Shown: positions 1-6,563 of the stretch, in pieces
How the letters are laid out: each line of letters starts with the position of its first letter
Position numbering within the stretch: the first letter of the stretch is position 1
Assembly: GCA_016784425.1 (NCBI GenBank)
Contig: JADHUQ010000025.1
Location: 1-17,485 of the forward strand
Direction of reading: 5' to 3'
From: Candidatus Delongbacteria bacterium
Lineage (GTDB): Bacteria; CAIWAD01; BS150m-G50
Length of the DNA: 17,485 bases
Translations under genes and position numbers: made by a program
Notes under the pieces: model-generated
Told to the model about the DNA's origin: nothing
Database searches by the model: none
What the model saw: the letters and a program-made list of their open reading frames with translations, nothing else

Positions 1-107
1 TCGAACCGATGATGATCATCTCGATCGGTGTCGTGGTGGGAGCCATCCTGATCGTGATCTATCTGCCTGTCTTCAAGATGGGTATGGTCATGCAGCAAGG
101 TATGTAG
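1..107 (+). CDS. pilC: Type IV pilus/type II secretion inner-membrane platform protein PilC/GspF, C-terminal end (5' truncated by window)
   Basis: Only the last 34 codons are present (codons in phase from base 3, TAG at 105-107). They encode an E-P-M-M-I-I start, one hydrophobic transmembrane helix, and a Y-L-P-V-F-K-M-G motif followed by a short tail. The family is known to end this way: an E-P-x-x-I-x-x-x-G segment, the final membrane helix, then Y-L-P-[IV]-F-x-[LM]-G. The protein is the integral inner-membrane platform that couples the assembly ATPase to pilin or pseudopilin polymerisation. A strong terminator lies 39 bp downstream, so this gene probably ends an operon. The prepilin peptidase gene that follows supports the assignment. 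From this fragment I cannot tell a type IV pilus PilC from a type II secretion GspF. Confidence 0.88.
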   Translation, partial: EPMMIISIGVVVGAILIVIYLPVFKMGMVMQQGM

Positions 108-145
108 CAGCTATTGCATTATGGTAATTGCTGATAATTCACGAG

Positions 146-170
146 AAGGGAGTCCTGGTGACTCCCTTTT
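146..170 (+). terminator. Rho-independent terminator after pilC
   Basis: A perfect 9-bp stem is visible: AAGGGAGTC at 146-154, a 5-nt loop, and GACTCCCTT at 160-168, running into a short T run (167-170). It sits 39 bp after the pilC stop and before pilD. This separates the two genes transcriptionally or attenuates read-through. The T tract is short, so termination may be partial. Confidence 0.75.
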
Positions 171-246
171 CAACTCTGTACGGTTACAGGAAACACTGTA
201 GTACCCCCGGGAAGGTTAAACGAATAAATCACCTGCGAGGTGAAAG

Positions 247-1041
247 ATGGTCCAATACTACCCCCAACTGTTCGCACTGGTGCTGGGACTCGTCGTCGGC
301 AGTTTCGGCAATGTGTTGATTCACCGGCTGCCACAGAAGCAGTCGATAATCAAACCGGGCTCCCACTGCCCCGCCTGTGACCAGCAACTGTCCTGGTACG
401 ATAATATTCCGCTGCTGAGCTGGCTGCTGCTCGGTGGCAAATGTCGCAGTTGCGGTGTGCGGATTGCGTGGCGCTACCCCCTGGTGGAACTGGCAACCGG
501 CCTGCTGTTTCTGCTCTGCTCCCTGCTGCTCCCGGATTGGCGTCACTTCCTCTTTTATCTCCCCTTATTGATTGTCGCAATTCCGTTGACCCTGATCGAT
601 TACGATCATCTGCTGCTACCCGACCGGTTGGTCTACCCGTTGATTGTCGCCGGTCTGGTGGTGAACGGTATCAACGCGCTGCTGCCGTTACCGCAACAGA
701 TCCTGCCGGTCTGGAGCGGCCTGGCTGGTGGTGGTTTTGCACTGGCTCTGTTCTACATCATTGCCGCCTTATCACTCCGGCTACTCGGTAAAGAGGGGAT
801 AGGGGGCGGTGATATCAAGCTGGTCGCCGCTCTGGGGCTTTTTGCCGGTATGTCCGGCATCATGGTGGGAATCTTTCTGGCCAGTCTGCTGGGAACACTC
901 TGGCAGGGCGCTCTCATTCTTGGCAGACGGCGGCAAACCAGCCGCTATTTCCCGTTCGGACCTTATCTGATACTGGGTACACTGGTGGCGGTGCTCTGGG
1001 GAGAACGATTGATCGAGTGGTACATTGGATGGTTCATATGA
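247..1041 (+). CDS. pilD: Prepilin leader peptidase / N-methyltransferase (aspartic peptidase family A24A)
   Basis: The 264-residue product is a membrane-embedded aspartic protease that removes the class III leader of type IV prepilins or pseudopilins and normally N-methylates the new N-terminus. The N-terminal signature G-S-F-G-N-V-L-I-H-R-L-P is at residues 18-29. It is followed by the cytoplasmic zinc-type loop with two CxxC pairs (Cys41/Cys44 and Cys66/Cys69), typical of the bifunctional form. The catalytic aspartates are expected in L-I-D-Y-D (Asp118/Asp120) and in the GxGD-type motif G-G-G-D (Asp189), followed by K-L. Several hydrophobic segments cover residues 80-260. A good Shine-Dalgarno, GAGGTGA (237-243), precedes the ATG. 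Length is normal for the family. The stop overlaps the next start (ATGA at 1038-1041), so the downstream protease is probably translationally coupled. Confidence 0.96.
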   Translation: MVQYYPQLFALVLGLVVGSFGNVLIHRLPQKQSIIKPGSHCPACDQQLSWYDNIPLLSWLLLGGKCRSCGVRIAWRYPLVELATGLLFLLCSLLLPDWRHFLFYLPLLIVAIPLTLIDYDHLLLPDRLVYPLIVAGLVVNGINALLPLPQQILPVWSGLAGGGFALALFYIIAALSLRLLGKEGIGGGDIKLVAALGLFAGMSGIMVGIFLASLLGTLWQGALILGRRRQTSRYFPFGPYLILGTLVAVLWGERLIEWYIGWFI

Positions 1042-3257
1042 TGATACTGACAATCCTGTTGCTTACAGTCTGCCCGTTCACCTGCTCTGGCGCCGTTCCG
1101 GTTGCAGCCGGGACAGGTGATACAGGCACTGACGCTATCCTGTCTCATTACACCGGTGCCGTCACCAACCTCAATCCTGATTCAGAGGGTACACCCTGGC
1201 TGGTGGGCGGTTTTGAACCGCTGCCGGATGATATCTTTCTCAGCGACACAGAGGTCTACACCCTGCTGGTCGGGCAGAACCCCGGCAGATTGCGGGAGAG
1301 GGTCGATCACTCTTTTTCATATCATATGCGACCGGTGTTCTCTCAGGCCGGGGGCTCCTGTGGTTCCGCCTCCCGGATCTGTTATATGTTTGCTTACGAG
1401 CTGAACTGCTACCGCAACCAGCCGGGTGAGCGATTTGATAACAGATATCCCTCCCATTTCACCTGGCTGCTGACAGGTCAGAACTCCGGCAAGGCGGAGA
1501 TGGCAATTGCCAACGGTGTTCCCAATGCGGATGATTACGGTGGTGACACTTTCTCCACGCTCTATGGCGGAGACATTGACTGGCCGACGGAGGATGTGGA
1601 TGATTATGGTTGGATGCAGTCTTATGAGTGCTGGTACCGCGCCATGTTCAACCGGCTGGAATACAACAGCGCGGTAACATTGACGACACCGGAAAACCTG
1701 CTCCTGCTCAAGAGCTGGTTGAACGATCATCATGGTGATACCACCTTCCAGGAGGGGGGGGTAGCCGGTGCCGGCTGCGCAATAACCGGCGCACTTTACG
1801 AGCAGATCCCGGCAGGCGATTACGAGGCGGGCAGATTCCTGGTGGAGCAGTGGGGCCCGACCATTGATCACGGTACAACCTGGTCCGGCTACGACGACGA
1901 GGTCGGCTTCGATTTCAACCGTGACGGAATGATCACCAATGATATTGATATCACCGGGGATCAGATCGTCGACATGGCTGACTGGGAGCGGGGCGCCCTG
2001 ATCATGCTGAACTCCTGGGGCGCCAGCTGGAAGAACGCCGGCACCGTCTATGTCCCGTATCGTCTATTGAAAATCAACGAGATGAATGCGGAGTTCTATT
2101 ACATCCGCAAGGACTACACACCGCAGCAGGTACTTAAAGTCAATCTGGAATACAGCCAGCGGCGCCGGTTAAAACTGAGTATCGGCATTGCGGCCGATAC
2201 CGCCGCCACCGAACCGGATGTGACTCTACCCTGTCATCATTTCAACTACGCCGGTTTACGGGATGTCGCTCTGCTGGGGATCTGGGCTGATGGTCAGGAA
2301 CATACTGAACCGCTGGAGCTGGGTTATGACCTGACCGATCTCTCCTTCGGTTTTGACACCCGGATTCCGTTCCGCTATTTCCTGCAGATCGAATCAACCA
2401 CCAATGCCAGCGGTCAGGGCCAGGTCATCTCCACCGCGGTGATGGATTATATTGTTGATCCGGCAGGGGTTGAGATAGTTGCTTCCGCGGGTTTTGTCAA
2501 CATCCAGGGCAACGGTGCGACTACGCTGATTCCGCTGGACATGCCAGGCAGCCCCGGGAGCAACCCATACCTGCTAATACCGCAGTCACAGCAGTCGGTA
2601 CATTATTATGACAGCGCTCAACCAGGTGGTGACAGCGCCCCAGCCAACGTCCTTGACGGTGATAGTGGCACTATCTGGCATACCTCATGGACCGGCGGCA
2701 ATCCCCATCCACACGAGATTCAATTGGATCTGGGTGGTGTCTACGAGGTAGGTGCGTTGAAGTATCTGCCACGCCAGGTCGGCTCCAATGGCCGTATTGC
2801 GGAGTATGAGCTTTATGTCAGCCGGTATGACACTGACTGGGGGGAACCGGTAGCGACCGGAACCTGGTCAGATTCCCCGGCTGAACGGGTTGTCATTTTC
2901 CCGGCAAAAGCCGGCGGTTACCTCCGTCTGCTGGCGCTTTCCGAGGTAAACGCTGCCCGCTGGACCTCTATCGCAGAGTTGAACGTCCTGCGGGCACCAC
3001 AGGCGCTCCAGCCGACTACCCCGGCAAATGTACGGATCGCCCTGATCCAGCATCTACCTGAAGGCAATCAGGTTGTCCTCAAATGGGACTCCATTGTGGG
3101 GTATCACTATTTCATCTACCAGGGTGCTGATCCCTATACAGCGTTCCCGGATAACTGGGTGTGCCTGAATCCGGCTGAACCGGTAACCGGGGATGTCTTC
3201 TTGACAATAACCCCGGAGGAGGAGTGCTGGTTCCGTGTGACCGCTGTCTATGACTGA
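1038..3257 (+). CDS. Secreted papain-fold (C1-like) cysteine protease with dockerin-like calcium loop, discoidin (F5/8 C) domain and fibronectin-like C-terminus
   Basis: I chose the ATG at 1038, which overlaps the pilD stop and puts a signal peptide (hydrophobic residues 2-17, likely cleavage after S-G-A near residue 19) at the N-terminus. The frame is open back to a GTG at 1017, but that start adds an atypical leader. The product is 739 residues. The peptidase unit covers about residues 90-350: Q103 (oxyanion) and Cys108 in G-G-S-C-G-S-A, His278 in D-H-G-T-T-W-S-G-Y, and Asn325 in L-N-S-W-G-A-S-W. The spacing His-x5-G-Y and the N-S-W-G motif fit clan CA, family C1. A D-rich loop (residues 292-315) lies between His and Asn. 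After a beta-rich region comes a discoidin-like domain (about 533-652, with N-V-L-D-G-D and W-H-T-S-W). A C-terminal Fn3-like domain (about 662-739) ends in W-F-R-V-T-A-V. The protein is likely exported; its substrate is unknown. Confidence 0.82.
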   Translation: MMILTILLLTVCPFTCSGAVPVAAGTGDTGTDAILSHYTGAVTNLNPDSEGTPWLVGGFEPLPDDIFLSDTEVYTLLVGQNPGRLRERVDHSFSYHMRPVFSQAGGSCGSASRICYMFAYELNCYRNQPGERFDNRYPSHFTWLLTGQNSGKAEMAIANGVPNADDYGGDTFSTLYGGDIDWPTEDVDDYGWMQSYECWYRAMFNRLEYNSAVTLTTPENLLLLKSWLNDHHGDTTFQEGGVAGAGCAITGALYEQIPAGDYEAGRFLVEQWGPTIDHGTTWSGYDDEVGFDFNRDGMITNDIDITGDQIVDMADWERGALIMLNSWGASWKNAGTVYVPYRLLKINEMNAEFYYIRKDYTPQQVLKVNLEYSQRRRLKLSIGIAADTAATEPDVTLPCHHFNYAGLRDVALLGIWADGQEHTEPLELGYDLTDLSFGFDTRIPFRYFLQIESTTNASGQGQVISTAVMDYIVDPAGVEIVASAGFVNIQGNGATTLIPLDMPGSPGSNPYLLIPQSQQSVHYYDSAQPGGDSAPANVLDGDSGTIWHTSWTGGNPHPHEIQLDLGGVYEVGALKYLPRQVGSNGRIAEYELYVSRYDTDWGEPVATGTWSDSPAERVVIFPAKAGGYLRLLALSEVNAARWTSIAELNVLRAPQALQPTTPANVRIALIQHLPEGNQVVLKWDSIVGYHYFIYQGADPYTAFPDNWVCLNPAEPVTGDVFLTITPEEECWFRVTAVYD

Positions 3258-3301
3258 TCCGGCGGATCCCCGGGAAACAAACGCAGTGAAACTGGTCGTT
3301 G

Positions 3302-3523
3302 ATGCTCACACTGCTCTGGCTGGCACCTCTGGCTATCTGGGGAGGTCTGCGGCTGCTGCCTTTACTGGCGGAGGCGCTGACACAGCTCTCTCTGTCACCC
3401 GGGAATGCTGCTTTCACCCTGCTGTTTGAGGGTGGACCTTACAGCTGGTTACCTGCGACCCTGCTTCCGGGTATGGCACTCCTCGCCCTGATCGTCTGGC
3501 GGGATAAACCGGTCTGGCGTTAA
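3302..3523 (+). CDS. Small hydrophobic membrane protein, unknown function (possibly 5'-frameshifted)
   Basis: I do not recognise a family. From the ATG at 3302 the product is 73 residues, with two hydrophobic stretches (about residues 1-24 and 49-65), a short polar loop and a basic W-R-D-K-P-V-W-R tail, as in a two-pass inner-membrane protein. A TTG just upstream at 3299 is an alternative start; no clear Shine-Dalgarno precedes either. A second open frame begins at ATG 3250, overlapping the upstream protease stop. It encodes a polar leader beginning M-T-D-P-A-D-P-R-E-T before running into meaningless sequence. The leader and the hydrophobic frame would join by a single-base shift near 3290-3301. 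Position suggests co-transcription with pilD and the protease. It could also be a spurious ORF. Confidence 0.45.
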   Translation: MLTLLWLAPLAIWGGLRLLPLLAEALTQLSLSPGNAAFTLLFEGGPYSWLPATLLPGMALLALIVWRDKPVWR

Positions 3524-3537
3524 AAGGAATCCCCTGT

Positions 3538-5463
3538 TTACTTCCCCACCGCGCCCTTTCTGATGGCACTGAAGAAGAGCAGCAGAATTACAAACACCGC
3601 GATAAAGGTCAACACTGTCGGCAGCAGTTCCCCCAACGGCAGGGTCAGACGGGAGATGCCCAGACTGGCGACGAAAGCCAGACCGATACCCATCAGAGAT
3701 TCCCCGGCGATGGCACCGGAGGCGAACAGAACGCCGCGGCGCAGTTTACGCTCAGCCAGCTCCTCGCTGTCACCCCGCGTAAAGAAGAAAGCCAGCAGCC
3801 CTCCTGCCAGGATTGGTGTCGCCAGTTCGAAGGGGAGGTACATACCAACCGCTATCGGCATCAGGTGTGCGCGAAAAACCGTCCCCCGGCGGCGCAACAG
3901 CTGGTCGATCAACAGGATGATCAGCCCCAACCCGGCGCCCCAGGCAACCATATTCCAGGGTAATTGTCCGTCACCGAAGAAACCACGCGCCAGACTGGCG
4001 AAAAGGCTGGCTTGAGGTGCAGCCAGCTCCTTGCCGCCGATACCGCCCGGGGTGTTGGCATGCAGCAGCTGCAGCACCGGAGCCATTACCAGCGCCGCTG
4101 CGGCAACACCGGCAATCTGCATAATCTGTTGTTTGCGGGGAGAAGCACCCACCAGGTGGCCGGTTTTGAGATCGTTACAGACATCACCGGAGGTACAGGC
4201 GGCGCAGCAGACAATTGCCGCCACCCCCAGTGTGGCTACCATACCGTTGACACCGCTGAAGCCGAACACCAGCAGCAGGGCGCCGGTGAAGAGGACAGCG
4301 GTAATCGTCATACCGGAAACCGGGCTGTTGGAGTTGCCCACCAGGCCGACGATATAGCTGGCGACGGCGGTGAAAAAGAAGGACATCGTCACCATGGCTA
4401 TGGTGGTAACCACGGTAATGGCGATGTTGCGGGTAAACTGGTAATAGACAAACGCGACGACCAGCGTAGCTACTACCGACCAGAAAGCGATTGCACGGGA
4501 TGAGATATCCTCCCCCGGATCCTCACCTGTTGCTACCCGACGCCGGCGTATCCCTGCCACCGCCTGTTTGAGTCCGTGGCGGACCTTGAAGATGGAATCG
4601 ATCCCACCGATCACCATGGCGCCGACACCGACATAACGGATCTGTGTCGACCAGAGATCAAAGGCTCCCTCAAGTGGATCAGCCAGTTGTCCGGCGGTTG
4701 CCTCCAGTAACGGGATACCGACCAGCCAGCCCAGGGCGCCACCGATGAAGATCAACACCGCTATATTCAGACGGACGATATAGCCGACGGCAATCAACGC
4801 CGGTGATACATCGCCACCAAAATAGAAGATGCGTGAACCAAGGGCACCCGCAGTGGCAAGGCTCCCTTTGAGCAGACCGACAAAGCTGACCAGCAGTTTG
4901 AAGGTGAGACCCATCACCGCACCACCGATTACCGCCCGGGCCTGGCCACTGTCCGCCTCCTCATTTTTATCACCCGCTTTCAGGACAGCCGCACAGGCAA
5001 CCCCCTCCGGATACTTCAGCTGGAGGTCGTTGCCGGTTACGAAGATACGACGCATCGGAATCATGAACAGGATACCGAGCAGTCCACCGGAGAAAGCAAT
5101 CAGGGTGGTGGTCAACCAGTCGAATGACTCCCAGACACCAATCAGGATGATAGCCGGCATGGTGAAGATAATACCGGCCGCCAGCGACTCACCGGCGGAG
5201 GCGGCAGTTTGTACCTGGTTGGCTTCCAGGATGGTACCGTTGCGAAAGAGACCCCGCAGAATCAACATGGCGACAACAGCTGCAGGGATCGATGCGGAAA
5301 CCGTCATGCCGACCTTCAGCCCGAGGTAGACATTAGCCGCCCCCATGATGACAGAAAGCAGAACACCGAGGATGATGACCCGTACCGTAAGCTCCGCTAC
5401 GCTGCCGGTACTGCGCTGGCTACCAGCTGCTCCGCTTTGATCGGGGATCGGCTGTCTGCTCAT
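3538..5463 (-). CDS. OPT-family oligopeptide transporter
   Basis: The 641-residue polytopic membrane protein has over a dozen hydrophobic segments and matches bacterial members of the OPT (oligopeptide transporter) family, proton-coupled importers of short peptides or metal conjugates. Recognisable features are the first helix with G-A-A-N-V-Y-L-G-L-K (41-50), the E-A-N-Q-V-Q-T-A-A-S-A-G-E-S block (80-93), L-K-Y-P-E-G (149-154), N-S-P-V-S-G-M-T (379-386), D-L-K-T-G-H-L-V-G-A-S-P-R (431-443), Y-L-P-F-E-L-A (542-548) and A-S-G-A-I-A-G-E-S-L (581-590). The frame is open upstream to 5523. I chose the ATG at 5463 because a strong GGAGGA lies 6 nt upstream of it and it gives a normal short cytoplasmic N-terminus. 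The gene is monocistronic and convergent with the pilD group. Peptide import would complement the secreted proteases nearby, but the actual substrate cannot be read from the sequence. Confidence 0.93.
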   Translation of the reverse strand: MSRQPIPDQSGAAGSQRSTGSVAELTVRVIILGVLLSVIMGAANVYLGLKVGMTVSASIPAAVVAMLILRGLFRNGTILEANQVQTAASAGESLAAGIIFTMPAIILIGVWESFDWLTTTLIAFSGGLLGILFMIPMRRIFVTGNDLQLKYPEGVACAAVLKAGDKNEEADSGQARAVIGGAVMGLTFKLLVSFVGLLKGSLATAGALGSRIFYFGGDVSPALIAVGYIVRLNIAVLIFIGGALGWLVGIPLLEATAGQLADPLEGAFDLWSTQIRYVGVGAMVIGGIDSIFKVRHGLKQAVAGIRRRRVATGEDPGEDISSRAIAFWSVVATLVVAFVYYQFTRNIAITVVTTIAMVTMSFFFTAVASYIVGLVGNSNSPVSGMTITAVLFTGALLLVFGFSGVNGMVATLGVAAIVCCAACTSGDVCNDLKTGHLVGASPRKQQIMQIAGVAAAALVMAPVLQLLHANTPGGIGGKELAAPQASLFASLARGFFGDGQLPWNMVAWGAGLGLIILLIDQLLRRRGTVFRAHLMPIAVGMYLPFELATPILAGGLLAFFFTRGDSEELAERKLRRGVLFASGAIAGESLMGIGLAFVASLGISRLTLPLGELLPTVLTFIAVFVILLLFFSAIRKGAVGK

Positions 5464-5494
5464 AAAAATTCCTCCGGCTGTTTGTAACACTATC

Positions 5495-5523
5495 AGATAA
5501 GTCCGTTCGCGGCCTGTTCTCAA
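5495..5523 (-). promoter_or_regulatory. Candidate sigma70-type promoter for the OPT transporter
   Basis: Read on the - strand, TTGAGA (5518-5523) is followed by a 17-bp spacer and TTATCT (5495-5500); TATCTG, one base further on, is an alternative -10. The predicted start is near 5488, leaving a leader of about 25 nt before the ATG at 5463. The -35 is a good match but the -10 is weak, so this is tentative. Confidence 0.3.
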
Positions 5524-5569
5524 TCCGCGAGTGATGCCAAGATACGCATCCTGATCGCTTTAAGGAAAT

Positions 5570-5579
5570 GCAAATTTGC
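5570..5579. promoter_or_regulatory. Perfect 10-bp palindrome, possible operator
   Basis: GCAAATTTGC is a perfect inverted repeat, about 107 bp upstream of the transporter ATG and about 340 bp upstream of purN. A palindrome this short could be a transcription-factor half-site pair or chance. It resembles the outer bases of the enterobacterial PurR site but lacks its central CG, so I make no assignment. Confidence 0.2.
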
Positions 5580-5768
5580 TGGTGAAGTGCCGCACTGCCC
5601 GGATTACATGACTCAGTAAGTGGAGTGTCTGACAGGGCCGGTAACGCTGAAGTGTGCTCACCTCCAGATAATCGCCAGTCCCTCTGGGCTTACCCTGGAT
5701 GATCAGGACACCGGTACACCGGATGATCAGTGCTACCAGGCTGGTTATCGCTTGAGAAACAGTGAATT
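5580..5768. other. Non-coding stretch between the OPT gene and purN, no gene seen
   Basis: This is part of the 455-bp gap (5464-5918) between divergently transcribed OPT and purN genes. Small ORFs exist on both strands, but none has a ribosome binding site, recognisable domain or coding-like composition. The only local structure seen is a direct repeat, GGATGATCAG, at 5697-5706 and 5721-5730. The gap may hold the purN promoter, but I could not identify a convincing one. Confidence 0.5.
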
Positions 5769-5792
5769 CGACGCAGCCAGAGGGCTGTGTCG
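5769..5792 (+). promoter_or_regulatory. Stable hairpin in the purN upstream region
   Basis: CGACGCAGCC (5769-5778) pairs with GGCTGTGTCG (5783-5792), giving a 10-bp stem with one G-T wobble around a 4-nt loop. It is followed by an AT-rich stretch, CATAATATTT (5793-5802), which includes a possible -10 element (CATAAT). It could be a weak terminator, a leader structure for purN, or a protein-binding site overlapping a promoter. The start codon of purN is 127 bp downstream. Confidence 0.35.
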
Positions 5793-5918
5793 CATAATAT
5801 TTGACTGGAGCAGCAGGAATTAGTAACTTGCCGTTCATAGAACTGACCACGACTGCTGATGGCGTCAGCTGCCCGGCTACCAGCAAGACGCCCGTTTCCC
5901 TGCAGGAGAGACTTCGCT

Positions 5919-6563
5919 ATGACAGTCAACGCTCCGCAGCCGCTGCGATTGGCCCTATTCGCTTCCGGAAGCGGCACCAATTTCACCGCGATACTAGAGG
6001 AGATTGAGGCGGGGAACCTGGATGCCGTAGTGGTCTGTCTGGTTGTAAATCGGCAGGATTGTGGCGCTGAAAAAACCGCTCGCGAGCGGGAGATTCCGGT
6101 AGAATATTTCTCAAACAGTTATTTTGGCGAGGATGTCCCGGAGGCAGCGGCAATTGTCAAGCTGCTACAGGAGCATTCTACCGACTACCTGGTACTTGCC
6201 GGCTTCCTGCGCATGCTGCCAAGGCAGCTGTTACAATCCTTCCCCGGTCGGGTACTCAATATTCACCCGGCACTGCTCCCCGCTTTCGGTGGAAAGGGGA
6301 TGTACGGCCTCCGGGTACATAAGGCGGTCTGGGATAGCGGTGTCACGGTCAGTGGCGCCACTGTGCATTTTGTCGACGAACAGTTCGATCATGGACCGAT
6401 TCTGCTGCAGGAAGCGGTGGAGCTGGATCGGATCCGTGATACACCGGAGACAATTCAGCAGAAGGTACTGGTAGTGGAGCACCGTCTTTATGCACGCGCT
6501 CTACGATTGTTGACCGCATACAAGGTGGATTCAAAAAACGGACGCATACGGTTATGGCGGTAA
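5919..6563 (+). CDS. purN: Phosphoribosylglycinamide formyltransferase (GAR transformylase)
   Basis: The 214-residue enzyme transfers the formyl group of 10-formyltetrahydrofolate to GAR in the third step of de novo purine synthesis, in the cytosol. The phosphate-binding segment A-S-G-S-G-T-N-F is at residues 15-22. The catalytic triad of the family is present: Asn114 and His116 in N-I-H-P-A-L-L-P, and Asp157 in F-D-H-G-P-I. The K-G-M-Y-G segment (126-130) matches the family's substrate loop. The frame extends upstream to 5859, but the ATG at 5919 has AGGAGAG (5904-5910) at good spacing and gives the usual length. The 3' end overlaps purH by 10 bp, so the two are co-translated. No regulatory motif for purines was recognised upstream. 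Confidence 0.95.
   Translation: MTVNAPQPLRLALFASGSGTNFTAILEEIEAGNLDAVVVCLVVNRQDCGAEKTAREREIPVEYFSNSYFGEDVPEAAAIVKLLQEHSTDYLVLAGFLRMLPRQLLQSFPGRVLNIHPALLPAFGGKGMYGLRVHKAVWDSGVTVSGATVHFVDEQFDHGPILLQEAVELDRIRDTPETIQQKVLVVEHRLYARALRLLTAYKVDSKNGRIRLWR

Noticed and set aside
185..200. Small inverted repeat TACAG/CTGTA upstream of pilD
   Set aside because: A 5-bp stem with a 6-nt loop is too short to separate from chance, and no promoter element could be tied to it.
1017..1037. Upstream GTG start for the papain-like protease
   Set aside because: It would lengthen the overlap with pilD and place polar residues and an extra His-Trp leader before the signal peptide. The ATG at 1038, overlapping the pilD stop, is the more natural start.
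3964..5329. Two long + strand open frames (179 and 166 codons) inside the OPT gene
   Set aside because: They are antisense to a clearly assigned transporter, are rich in Arg, Ser, Thr and Pro or His and Gly as antisense frames of GC-rich genes usually are, and match no family.
5570..5579. PurR-type operator for purN
   Set aside because: GCAAATTTGC shares the outer bases of the enterobacterial PurR site but lacks the central CG, is two bases shorter, and lies about 340 bp from purN. Only the palindrome itself is reported.
5560..5886. 108-codon open frame on the - strand upstream of the OPT gene
   Set aside because: No ribosome binding site, no recognisable domain, and poor coding character. 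It overlaps the hairpin and leads straight into the purN regulatory region.
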